Shown here one piece after another: positions 25,452-32,768 of a DNA stretch of 64,000 nucleotides. The position numbers and the translations under genes are program-made. Every line of letters starts with the position of its first letter. Within the stretch, counting starts at the first letter, position 1. The stretch is from NCBI GenBank assembly GCA_045601425.1, contig JAZRZP010000026.1, positions 1-64,000 on the forward strand. The letters run 5' to 3'. The DNA is from UBA1219 sp045601425 (GTDB lineage Bacteria; Bacteroidota; Bacteroidia; Bacteroidales; P3). The notes below the pieces were generated by a model. That model saw nothing but the letters and a program-made list of their open reading frames with translations, had not been told where the DNA came from and made no database searches.

Positions 25452-25554
25452 TCATAACCGTTTCTCGTTATAAAACACATACTTGTCGTTGAGAATATCT
25501 GTCGCGATGTCGTCGGTGGTGTAATCGCCGTAGTGTATCGGTAGAGACGTTCAG
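25452..25554 (-). pseudogene. Possible C-terminal remnant of a lost minus-strand gene
   Basis: Between the second small lipoprotein and repeat copy 2, one minus-strand frame reads about 33 codons of protein-like sequence, including HYGDYTTDDIATDILNDKY and VFYNEKRL, before a TGA at 25452-25454. It is closed upstream by an in-frame TGA and has no start codon. The composition is coding-like and unlike the surrounding A/T-rich DNA. No family is recognised. It may be the 3' end of a gene removed when the flanking repeat formed. This is a weak call. Confidence 0.35.
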
Positions 25555-25585
25555 GTTTGAGCCAGCAGATAGGGAAGGAAGTCTG

Positions 25586-25646
25586 TTTTTTTCTGAAAAA
25601 GCTGTTTTTTTTCAATAAAATCTAAAAAAAAGCGTATCTTTGCAAA
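25586..25646. repeat. 61-bp direct repeat, copy 2, containing the ribD promoter
   Basis: Exact copy of 24570-24630. Its TATCTTTG (25635-25642) is only nine bases from the ribD ATG at 25651, so the ribD transcript would be leaderless or nearly so if the same start site is used. Confidence 0.95.
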
Positions 25647-25650
25647 CGAT

Positions 25651-26700
25651 ATGGCTTCCGATGAAGAATATATGCGGCGTTGTTTCTGCTTGGCACAGAA
25701 AGGGCAGGGTAGGGTGAGCCCCAACCCGATGGTCGGCTGTGTCATTGCAGATAATCACGGAGATGTGATTTCGGAGGGCTATCATGCCCGTTGCGGAGAA
25801 AACCACGCCGAACGCAACGCCATTCTCAGCTGTCCCGAAAAACAAAAACTGCAGGGCAGTACCCTTTACGTCAACCTTGAACCTTGTTCGCACTACGGAA
25901 AGACACCCCCGTGCGCCGACCTTATTGTTGAACATAAGATAGCCAAGGTCGTGGTTTCCACCCTCGACCCGAACCCGCTTGTGGCAGGTAACGGTATCAG
26001 GAAATTGCAAGATGCAGGAATCGAGGTGGTTACAGGTGTCCTCAACAGGGAAGGCCGTTTCTTGAACCGTCGGTTCTTTACGTTTATGGAAAAGAAACGT
26101 CCGTATGTGGTTCTGAAATGGGCAAAGACAAGTGACGGATTCATGGATATCGACAGAACTTGCAATCCGGAAGGAAACTACTGGATAACCGGCGATTTGC
26201 TGAAAATGCTTTCGCACCGCTGGCGTACCGAAGAGGATGCCATAATGGTCGGGACAAATACCGTCATCAACGATAACCCACAACTGACGGCCCGTATGTG
26301 GAGCGGCCGCAATCCGCTCAGAATCACACTTGACCGCAGTGGCCGTCTGCCGCACGATGCCAAAATATTCAACTCCGAAGCAAGGACACTGCTCTTTACC
26401 GAAAGTGACATACTGCCGTTTTCGGAAAACGTGGAAATCCTGCATGCCGGCTTCTCGAATCTTATTCCTGAAATCCTGCAAGTCCTGTACCTCAAAAAAG
26501 TACAGTCGCTTATCGTTGAAGGCGGCAGAAAATTGCTTGACAGTTTCCTGCAAAGTGGTATGTGGGACGAGGCGAGAGTGCTTACAGGAAATAAGACTTT
26601 CGGCAGAGGACTCACCGCTCCGGTTCTGGAACAGGAACCGTGTTCAACCCGGATTTTTGAAAACGAAACCATTGACTATTATTACAACTCCAATGTTTGA
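25651..26700 (+). CDS. ribD: Bifunctional riboflavin biosynthesis deaminase/reductase RibD
   Basis: A 349-residue protein. The N-terminal cytidine-deaminase-like domain has zinc motif HAE (H52, E54) and the second zinc half EPCSHYGKTPPCAD (C79, C88). The C-terminal domain (about 150-349) is the NADPH-dependent reductase of the RibD/DHFR-like fold (KTSDGFMDID, LTARMWSGRNP). It converts the first pyrimidine intermediate of riboflavin synthesis in two steps in the cytosol. The start at 25651 (MASDEEYMRR) fits the family N-terminus. The promoter lies inside repeat copy 2 with almost no leader, and no FMN riboswitch is visible. It overlaps the next gene by eight bases. Confidence 0.95.
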   Translation: MASDEEYMRRCFCLAQKGQGRVSPNPMVGCVIADNHGDVISEGYHARCGENHAERNAILSCPEKQKLQGSTLYVNLEPCSHYGKTPPCADLIVEHKIAKVVVSTLDPNPLVAGNGIRKLQDAGIEVVTGVLNREGRFLNRRFFTFMEKKRPYVVLKWAKTSDGFMDIDRTCNPEGNYWITGDLLKMLSHRWRTEEDAIMVGTNTVINDNPQLTARMWSGRNPLRITLDRSGRLPHDAKIFNSEARTLLFTESDILPFSENVEILHAGFSNLIPEILQVLYLKKVQSLIVEGGRKLLDSFLQSGMWDEARVLTGNKTFGRGLTAPVLEQEPCSTRIFENETIDYYYNSNV

Positions 26701-27304
26701 AGATACCTACAAGACAATAGAATCTGCTTCCGAAGGAATTTACAAGGAAAAAGGCAGCAAATTCCTTGCCTTTGCAATACCGGTGCAGACCGAAGCCGAG
26801 GTGAAATCACATATAGAGAGGATAAAAAAAGAATATTTCGACGCACGGCATCATTGTTATGCCTACATTCTCGGTCACGACAAGGCTGCTTATCGCCTCA
26901 ACGACGACGGGGAACCTTCCGGCACGGCAGGCCGGCCTATTCACGGGCAGCTGCTGTCCAAAGACCTGACAAATACCCTTGTCGTGGTGGTGAGGTATTT
27001 CGGCGGAGTCAAACTCGGAGTCTCAGGCCTGCTCAATGCCTACAAGACGGCCGCAAGGGACGCTCTCGAAAATGCCGTTGTCGTGGAAAAAACGGTGAAC
27101 GAGGTATTCAACCTTCAGTTTGACTATCCTTTGATGAACGACGTGATGCGCGTGCTTAAGGATGAAAATCTGAACCAGTTCAACCAGAATTTCGGACTTT
27201 CATGTTCACTGGATTTTTCGGTGCGGAAATCGCAGAGCGTACGCATATACGACATCTTTGCCAAGATGAACGGCGTGCGGATTACCTTTCTGAGACTGGA
27301 ATAG
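26693..27304 (+). CDS. YigZ/IMPACT family protein (UPF0029)
   Basis: A 203-residue protein from the ATG at 26693, which overlaps the ribD stop by eight bases. The family signature is clear: HHCYAYILG, RLNDDGEPSGTAGRPI and VVRYFGGVKLGVSGL. The N-terminal part is the conserved UPF0029 domain, and the C-terminal ~70 residues match the small ferredoxin-like domain of YigZ. Bacterial members are linked to translation or nucleotide-binding roles but lack a settled biochemical function. The overlap indicates co-translation with ribD. Confidence 0.92.
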   Translation: MFEDTYKTIESASEGIYKEKGSKFLAFAIPVQTEAEVKSHIERIKKEYFDARHHCYAYILGHDKAAYRLNDDGEPSGTAGRPIHGQLLSKDLTNTLVVVVRYFGGVKLGVSGLLNAYKTAARDALENAVVVEKTVNEVFNLQFDYPLMNDVMRVLKDENLNQFNQNFGLSCSLDFSVRKSQSVRIYDIFAKMNGVRITFLRLE

Positions 27305-27319
27305 CGTACGTAAAACCGT

Positions 27320-28546
27320 TTAAAATTTTGCCTTTCTGACGGTGTATCCCACGGAAATGGCCGAAATGGCAGTCACCAGAACAAATACCATTATGAAGTC
27401 AGAGACGTGCATGGTTACAGGAAAACTGTCGGTTACGAAATTGCCGTCGCCCATCGGAATGAATCCGAACTGCTGTTGCAGGAGGCAGAGGAGAAAACCC
27501 AAAAACAGCCCTATTAGAACTCCCACTGTCGTTATCAGCATGCCTTCGGTGAAGAATATCCTGCGCAGGGTTTTCTTCCCGGCACCTATGCATTGCAGCA
27601 GATAGCTGTCTTTTCTCTTGTCTATTATCAGAAGCGAAAGCGAGGCGATAAGGTTGAACGAGGCAATCACTATTATAAGCGAAAGTATGAGAATCACACC
27701 CACTCTTTCCGAAGAGTAAATCTTGTAGTAAAGCGGTTGCTGCTCGAATCTGTTTTTTACCGCATACTGTCCGCCTACGAGTTCCGAGACCTGTTTCTTT
27801 ACACGATTTTCATTGGCTCCCTGCTTGAGCGACAGTGCAAGGAACGAAACCTCGTCGGGACTGTAATCCAAAAGCTTGCGTACGAATTCGATGTCGGCTA
27901 CGGCGTATTTGGCGTCAATCTCGCTTTGTACCATGAAATAATCGCTTACGGTAGCGTACTGGGTGTTGAAGGCATCTTCCATGGTGAATCCAATGCCGTT
28001 GCCACGTTTCGGAATGTGTACCACCAGAGGCGTGTGCATGTCCATGTAGTTCACTCCGAGGTTGTAGTGCAGTGTGCTGCCCAAAAGTACAAAATACTGT
28101 TCCCCGTCTTTCAGATTATAGGTCATGCGACCGTCAAAAATATGGTCGGCGAGGTTGTTTATGAGTCCGCTCCTGTAAATGTATGCCGAATCGACCCCGC
28201 GGAGGAAAAGAATCTGTTCGTTTTGCCTGTATGTCGCCCATGCGTTTTCTTCAACGACTTCCGATACTCCGTCAATGCCTTCTGTCCTTTTTATTTCGGC
28301 AAGGGGGAAATCCTTGTCGAGGTGGAAACTCTTGCCTTCTTTTTTCTCTATTACAAGTTCGGGATCAAATACATTGAACAGAGACTGTGTCAAGTCACCG
28401 ATGCCGTTGTAAACCGAAAGTACGATTATCAGAGCCATGGAACCGACGGCAATTCCGCAGAGCGAAATCCACGAAATTACATTTATGATGGTTTTGCGTT
28501 TCCGTGAAAAAAGATAACGTTTGGCTATGAAAAACGGCAGATTCAT
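27320..28546 (-). CDS. FtsX-like ABC permease (lipoprotein-releasing LolC/LolE type)
   Basis: A 408-residue inner-membrane protein. An N-terminal transmembrane helix (about 22-45, ISLCGIAVGSMALIIVL) is followed by a ~220-residue periplasmic domain. Three helices near the C-terminus follow (VILILSLIIVIASFN, ITTVGVLIGLFLGFL, FIMVFVLVTAISAIS), the LolC/LolE/FtsX layout. The N-terminal FIAKRYLFSRKRKTIINVIS is typical of LolC/E in Bacteroidota. It would work with a LolD ATPase, not in this window, to release lipoproteins for transport to the outer membrane. It starts two bases after the rbfA stop, so the two are co-transcribed. Confidence 0.88.
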   Translation of the reverse strand: MNLPFFIAKRYLFSRKRKTIINVISWISLCGIAVGSMALIIVLSVYNGIGDLTQSLFNVFDPELVIEKKEGKSFHLDKDFPLAEIKRTEGIDGVSEVVEENAWATYRQNEQILFLRGVDSAYIYRSGLINNLADHIFDGRMTYNLKDGEQYFVLLGSTLHYNLGVNYMDMHTPLVVHIPKRGNGIGFTMEDAFNTQYATVSDYFMVQSEIDAKYAVADIEFVRKLLDYSPDEVSFLALSLKQGANENRVKKQVSELVGGQYAVKNRFEQQPLYYKIYSSERVGVILILSLIIVIASFNLIASLSLLIIDKRKDSYLLQCIGAGKKTLRRIFFTEGMLITTVGVLIGLFLGFLLCLLQQQFGFIPMGDGNFVTDSFPVTMHVSDFIMVFVLVTAISAISVGYTVRKAKF

Positions 28547-28548
28547 CG

Positions 28549-28893
28549 CTACTGTTTGAGGAGTTTGTCAATTCTTTCGATGTAGTCGAGTGAGTCGTCA
28601 AGGAAAAACGTAAGCTGCGGAATGATGCGTATCTGTTTTCCTACATGGTTGCCCAGACGACGACGCAAATCGCCGGTATTCTCGGTGATTGAATTCATGA
28701 CGGTTTCCTTGCTTGCACCGCCTATGGGGAAAATGCTTACCCATATTTTCGCTACCGACAGATCGGGGCTTATGCGGACTTCGGTTACCGTTATCATTGA
28801 GTTGCCGAAAATGACTTTGGTTTCCTGTTGGAAAATCTTGCCCATTTCCTGTTGCAGCAGACGTGATATTTTTTGTTGTCGTGTGGTTTCCAT
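28549..28893 (-). CDS. rbfA: Ribosome-binding factor A
   Basis: A 114-residue protein from the ATG at 28893 (METTRQQKISRLL), chosen because RbfA proteins begin just before the R-x-x-K/R-I-x-x-L motif; an upstream frame extends into the promoter. It has the KH-like fold pattern: ISRLLQQEMGKIF, MITVTEVRISPDLSVAKIWVS, LRRRLGNHVGKQIRI and PQLTFFLDDSLDY. RbfA helps mature the 30S subunit and the 16S rRNA 5' end. A TATCTTTG promoter lies upstream at 28962-28969, and the LolC/E-type permease gene follows two bases after its stop. Confidence 0.93.
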   Translation of the reverse strand: METTRQQKISRLLQQEMGKIFQQETKVIFGNSMITVTEVRISPDLSVAKIWVSIFPIGGASKETVMNSITENTGDLRRRLGNHVGKQIRIIPQLTFFLDDSLDYIERIDKLLKQ

Positions 28894-28961
28894 TTGTGTT
28901 GTTTGTTGTAAAAAACTGTAAATTAAATGTTTGCCTGTCTTTATCACTTGAAATTTCCGTA

Positions 28962-28969
28962 CAAAGATA
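28962..28969 (-). promoter_or_regulatory. -7 element for rbfA-permease
   Basis: CAAAGATA on the plus strand reads TATCTTTG on the minus strand, between the ispD stop and the rbfA start. It would give a leader of about 65 bases. Confidence 0.65.
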
Positions 28970-28995
28970 CGAAAAAAATCGCAAAGGACAGGTGT

Positions 28996-29679
28996 TTACT
29001 CTTTCTCCTTGCTCAGTATCCATTCTGCAAGTTTCATGTCGTATGGTGTCGTTATCTTGATGTTTTCACGGTTTCCTTCCGTAAGATGCGGCTTTTTGTG
29101 CAATACGGTTTCCACAACCGACGCGTCGTCGGTGAAAAGCGGGCTGTATGCGGTGTCGTACGCGGTTTTCAGAATCCTTGCACCAAAACATTGTGGCGTT
29201 TGCACGGTGAAAATTTCCTTCCGGTTCAGTGATTCGCTGTTCCCGTCGGGGAACACTTTCCTTATGCTTTCTGTTGCAGGCATTACAGGCACTGCCGCTC
29301 CGTATTTTTCGGCAGCACAGAACGCGTCTTCAAGTGTTTTCTGGCTCACGAACGGACGCACGGCATCGTGTATGCCTACCGTGGATTCGTCGGGAATCCC
29401 CGACAGTGCGTTCTTTACGGAAAAAAAACGTTCTTTGCCGCCATATACAATTCGGTGTTCAATGTCGAAATTGAATTTCACGCAAAGCTTTTTCCAGTAT
29501 TCTGTGTATTCTTCCGGCAGTACAAGTGTGATTTTCAGCGATTTGTCAAAATTCCGGAAAGCTTCGACTGTCCGCATCAGTATCGGATAACTGCCGATTT
29601 CCAAGAACTGTTTCGGCATATCGCTGCCCATACGGCTGCCGTGGCCTCCGGCTACAATTACTATGTGTCTTTCGTGCAT
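28996..29679 (-). CDS. ispD: 2-C-methyl-D-erythritol 4-phosphate cytidylyltransferase IspD
   Basis: A 227-residue enzyme of the non-mevalonate isoprenoid pathway that joins CTP to methylerythritol phosphate. The nucleotide-binding motif AGGHGSRMGSDMPKQF is at 10-25, followed by VGIHDAVRPFVS and TPQCFGARIL, both typical of IspD; the length matches (about 230). CarD-type or IspF fusions are absent. It lies just downstream of queA, separated by the queA terminator, so it depends on readthrough or an unseen promoter. The window does not contain ispF or other pathway genes. Confidence 0.94.
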   Translation of the reverse strand: MHERHIVIVAGGHGSRMGSDMPKQFLEIGSYPILMRTVEAFRNFDKSLKITLVLPEEYTEYWKKLCVKFNFDIEHRIVYGGKERFFSVKNALSGIPDESTVGIHDAVRPFVSQKTLEDAFCAAEKYGAAVPVMPATESIRKVFPDGNSESLNRKEIFTVQTPQCFGARILKTAYDTAYSPLFTDDASVVETVLHKKPHLTEGNRENIKITTPYDMKLAEWILSKEKE

Positions 29680-29691
29680 GGGTTTTGTGTG

Positions 29692-29725
29692 AAAAAAGAG
29701 GAAGGCATGGCCTTCCGTCTTTTTG
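29692..29725 (-). terminator. Rho-independent terminator after queA
   Basis: GGAAGGC (29700-29706), an ATG loop and GCCTTCC (29710-29716), flanked by A and T runs that extend the stem with one bulged base. It gives a U run on the minus strand, directly after the queA stop and 12 bases before ispD. Confidence 0.8.
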
Positions 29726-29732
29726 TCCGTTT

Positions 29733-30791
29733 TTACAGGATCAGCATCGCGTCACCGTAGGTGTAGAATTTGTATTTTTCCTTGATGGCGACACGGTAAG
29801 CTTCTCTCAGCAGGTCGAAACCGGCAAATGCCGAAGCCATGATCATCATGGATGTCTTTTCGGGATGGAAGTTGGTTATCATCATGTCGGCTATCGAAAA
29901 ATTGTATGGCTCGTATATGAATTTGTTTGTCCAACCCGAGAATGGACGTATGGTACCGGGTACAGTGACAGCTGTTTCCACGGCTTTCATTGTGGTAGTG
30001 CCCACAACGCACACCTTGTGTCCTTCGCTTTTGGCTTTGTTTATCTTGTCGCAGGCATCTTCGTCTATGAGCATTTCTTCGGAATCCATCCGGTGTTTCG
30101 AAAGGTCTTCCACTTCCAGCGGCTTGAAGTTGCCCATTCCGGCATGGAGCGTGAGTTCTGCAAGTTTCACGTCCTTTATTTCCATGCGTTTCAGCAATTC
30201 GCGGCTGAAGTGCAGGCCGGCGGTCGGTGCGGCAACGGCGCCTTCGTTTTTGGCGTAGAGTGTCTGGTAATCCTGATTGTCGTTGCTCGATATGTCGCGG
30301 AAACGTGTAATCATTTCGGGCATAGGCGTGCGTCCCAGACTCTTCACTATCGAAATGAATTCTTCATGACTGCCGTCGAACATGAAACGCACCGTGCGTC
30401 CGCGCGAGGTGGTGTTGTCTATTACTTCGGCTACCAGAGTGTCGTTGCCGAAGTACAGTTTGTTGCCTATGCGTATTTTGCGTGCGGGTTCCACTATCAC
30501 GTCCCACAGCCGAGTTTCCCTGTTCAGTTCCCTGAGCAGAAGTACGGTGATTTCGGCTTCGGTCTTTTCCTTTACACCCGAAAGAAGGGCAGGAAACACC
30601 TTGGTGTTGTTGACAACGACAACATCGTCGGTTTTCAGGTAGTTTATGAGGTCTTTGAATTGCTTGTGTTCAATATTACCCGTGTCGCGGTGCAAAACCA
30701 TCATTCTGGCTTCGTCTCTTACTTTCGGCGGGTGCAGCGCACACAAGTCCTTGGGTAATGGTAAATCGTACTTGTACTTTGATAATTTCAT
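29733..30791 (-). CDS. queA: tRNA S-adenosylmethionine ribosyltransferase-isomerase QueA
   Basis: A 352-residue cytosolic enzyme that transfers the ribosyl part of SAM to preQ1 in tRNA to make epoxyqueuosine. Family hallmarks are YDLPLPKDL at the N-terminus, VVVNNTKVFPA, the substrate-site segment VAAPTAGLHFSRELL, ELTLHAGMGNFKPL and ITNFHPEKTSMMIMASAFAG near the C-terminus. The length matches the Bacteroidota form. It has its own terminator. Upstream is a 750-bp stretch without an intact gene, and no preQ1 riboswitch was recognised there. Confidence 0.97.
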   Translation of the reverse strand: MKLSKYKYDLPLPKDLCALHPPKVRDEARMMVLHRDTGNIEHKQFKDLINYLKTDDVVVVNNTKVFPALLSGVKEKTEAEITVLLLRELNRETRLWDVIVEPARKIRIGNKLYFGNDTLVAEVIDNTTSRGRTVRFMFDGSHEEFISIVKSLGRTPMPEMITRFRDISSNDNQDYQTLYAKNEGAVAAPTAGLHFSRELLKRMEIKDVKLAELTLHAGMGNFKPLEVEDLSKHRMDSEEMLIDEDACDKINKAKSEGHKVCVVGTTTMKAVETAVTVPGTIRPFSGWTNKFIYEPYNFSIADMMITNFHPEKTSMMIMASAFAGFDLLREAYRVAIKEKYKFYTYGDAMLIL

Positions 30792-31015
30792 CTTATGTAA
30801 ATAACTTTTTTATTATTCGATTGAATCAATCCTCAACAACGGAGTAAATCGTTTTTTATTGTTTTATTGAAAAATTGTTGTGGCATTCAATGTCGTTACC
30901 TGTGTAAATGCCTGTAAATATTGTTGTTGTAATCTGTTTATATACAATTAAACCATAGTATATTTTCCTCCGCTGTTTATGATAGATGAGTGTTTTACTT
31001 TAAAATCAACTATGT
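30792..31015. other. Non-coding spacer upstream of queA
   Basis: This A/T-rich stretch holds no open frame with coding character, hairpin or clear promoter. It is continuous with the lipoprotein relic at 31016-31341, and together they make the largest gap without an intact gene in this part of the window. Confidence 0.5.
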
Positions 31016-31341
31016 TTATTCTGTAATTCCAAATTCTGTGATTTTTAGTGTATCATTTACAGTCATGGTGTATGTGTTCAATGTGTCGAATTCTCAATTA
31101 ACAACCGATAAGTGCCGATGCCCGACATAAAATTCTCCGTTACTATAGCGAATATTCACGGTATCAGGAACATGAAACCCTTTGTCGCCCCAATCGGTAT
31201 TTCTTAAACAATCGGTAAACACATGTCTGACACTGAAATGTCTGTTTTTTTCTTTTCTTCCTTTTCGCAAGAAGTCACTACCGTTTCCAATAGAGTCTCC
31301 GCCAGCAGCGGCAAAAATGTTTTAAAGATTGTCTTTTTCAT
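31016..31341 (-). pseudogene. Decayed small lipoprotein gene
   Basis: From the ATG at 31341 the minus strand encodes a lipoprotein-like N-terminus (MKKTIFKTFLPLLAETLL, then VVTSC with Cys25 and EKEEKKK), but the frame stops after 45 codons. Shifting frame near 31222 restores protein-like sequence, including NTDWGDKGFHVPDTVNIRYS and NGEFYVGHRHLSVVN. An in-frame TGA at 31094-31096 follows, then EFDTLNTYTMTVNDTLKIT to a final TAA at 31016-31018. A frameshift plus a nonsense codon mark it as a relic of a ~105-residue lipoprotein. An intact TATCTTTG promoter remains at 31364-31371. Confidence 0.65.
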
Positions 31342-31363
31342 GTTTTTGTTGTTCTGATTTTAG

Positions 31364-31371
31364 CAAAGATA
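31364..31371 (-). promoter_or_regulatory. -7 element in front of the lipoprotein relic
   Basis: CAAAGATA on the plus strand reads TATCTTTG on the minus strand, 22 bases before the relic's ATG. Confidence 0.6.
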
Positions 31372-31485
31372 CGAATTTTTTTGCGTTTTGTCAAGTGTTT
31401 TAACTTTTTTCTTGAGTAACATGTTGCAATTCATTGTAAAACAATGTTGTGTAAGTGCGAAATCATGTGTGTTAAAAGTGCGTAT

Positions 31486-31521
31486 AAAAAAAGAGAAGTC
31501 GGTTTTCAGACTTCTCTTTTT
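31486..31521 (-). terminator. Rho-independent terminator after the PepSY-like gene
   Basis: GAGAAGTC (31493-31500) and GACTTCTC (31509-31516) with an 8-base loop, extended by flanking A and T runs. It lies 19 bases after the stop at 31541 and gives a U run on the minus strand. Confidence 0.88.
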
Positions 31522-31540
31522 GTGTGATTTCAGGATGTTG

Positions 31541-32605
31541 CTATCTGATGTCTTTCTCATCAAGAGGCATGGCCAGAAGCCCTGTGAATTTTCCCGTGTT
31601 GTCAAATGTCATACGGAGAAATTTCTTGCCTTTTTTACCTTTCACTTTTTGAGTGATTACGGCATAGTAGAACGATTTCGGCTTTTTGCCCGTTGTCTCA
31701 TCTCTGTATTTAGAATCGTAGTCATAACGGACCATTTTCATGATGTCGTATTTTTCATCCTTGAGTTTTTCAGCGAGGTATTTCGTTATGGGACGCGGGT
31801 AACGTTCTTCTGCCAGTGTCGTGCCAACCATCGTCATCGTGCCGTCTTCTTTGAATACTGCGTCAAAGTTGACTTTCTGGTTGTTTGTGAAGTAAGCTAC
31901 ATAGAATTCCTCGTCTCTCATGACCCATTCAGGACCTGATTTTATGCGGGTGGCAGGGTAGCGTTTGTTGAAGTTTTTGATGATGGCATCGTTCGGTTTT
32001 ACGGCTTCAATGTCGGAATCAATGTCAAGGTCCGATTTCTTGCCTTTCTTGCCTTTGCCGTTTTTGGTGGGGGCTTCGGGAACTTCTTTTTCGTCAAGGT
32101 CGGTTTCCGGATTGTTGCGTGCTATGAAGTCGCGGCGAACCACATCGGGGTCGGGAGCGTTGGTCTTGGTGAGTTTTCCTCTGGTGTCGAAGATGAGTTC
32201 GTAGTCGTCACCGCTGATGCCTTTGCGTACGATTATCATGCGGTAGTAATTGTCACCGCTCATTTCTTCGATGTATTCTATTGAACGTATTTTGAAACCG
32301 GGGTAGTTGTCGACAAAATACTGGTTCATCACGGTAGGACATTCGTTGATGGTTACTGCGAAGGAACTGTACTGCCATTCACCGTCGTCGGTGAAATATG
32401 CTTTGCCGCGTTGCCCGTCTGTTGAGAAATCTGCAATGTATTGTCCCGGAGATTCAAACCATGCGTTTACCGAATACGAGGTATAGGTGTTTTCGATGGC
32501 AAGAAGCACCGCTCTTGGAACCGCCGACTCCTTGATTTTATTCTGGGCTGTGATGCTGCTGCAGATTGCCAGAACAGCAAATAGCGATAAAAATACTTTT
32601 TTCAT
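31541..32605 (-). CDS. Exported PepSY-like domain protein
   Basis: A 354-residue protein with a signal peptide (1-20, ending SITAQ). It shows repeated PepSY-like (DUF2874-type) units of about 70 residues: VPRAVLLAIENTYTSYSVNAW, INECPTVMNQYFVDNYPGFKI, then after a lysine-rich linker (NGKGKKGKKSD, about 182-192) NDAIIKNFNKRYPATRIKSG and PITKYLAEKLKDEKYDI. This fold resembles the beta-lactamase-inhibitor-like exported proteins common in Bacteroidales. The function is unknown; PepSY modules are thought to bind or inhibit proteases. It is monocistronic with its own terminator. The 163 bases upstream to purA hold no other feature. Confidence 0.75.
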   Translation of the reverse strand: MKKVFLSLFAVLAICSSITAQNKIKESAVPRAVLLAIENTYTSYSVNAWFESPGQYIADFSTDGQRGKAYFTDDGEWQYSSFAVTINECPTVMNQYFVDNYPGFKIRSIEYIEEMSGDNYYRMIIVRKGISGDDYELIFDTRGKLTKTNAPDPDVVRRDFIARNNPETDLDEKEVPEAPTKNGKGKKGKKSDLDIDSDIEAVKPNDAIIKNFNKRYPATRIKSGPEWVMRDEEFYVAYFTNNQKVNFDAVFKEDGTMTMVGTTLAEERYPRPITKYLAEKLKDEKYDIMKMVRYDYDSKYRDETTGKKPKSFYYAVITQKVKGKKGKKFLRMTFDNTGKFTGLLAMPLDEKDIR

Positions 32606-32768
32606 TGTATGTGGTCTTTTTGAATTGTTTTTTACTGAGTAACCTTTTTGTCTTATTATGACGCAAGAAAACGATGTTTTTTGTTTTTTATTGTATGTCT
32701 TTCATATTTTTACTGTTTTCTAACGTTAAGCTTCAGAGGTGGTTGCGGGAACTTATGGTGATTTTTTT

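Noticed and set aside
25612..26553. Minus-strand open frame of 313 codons
   Set aside because: It is antisense to ribD, which has clear catalytic motifs.
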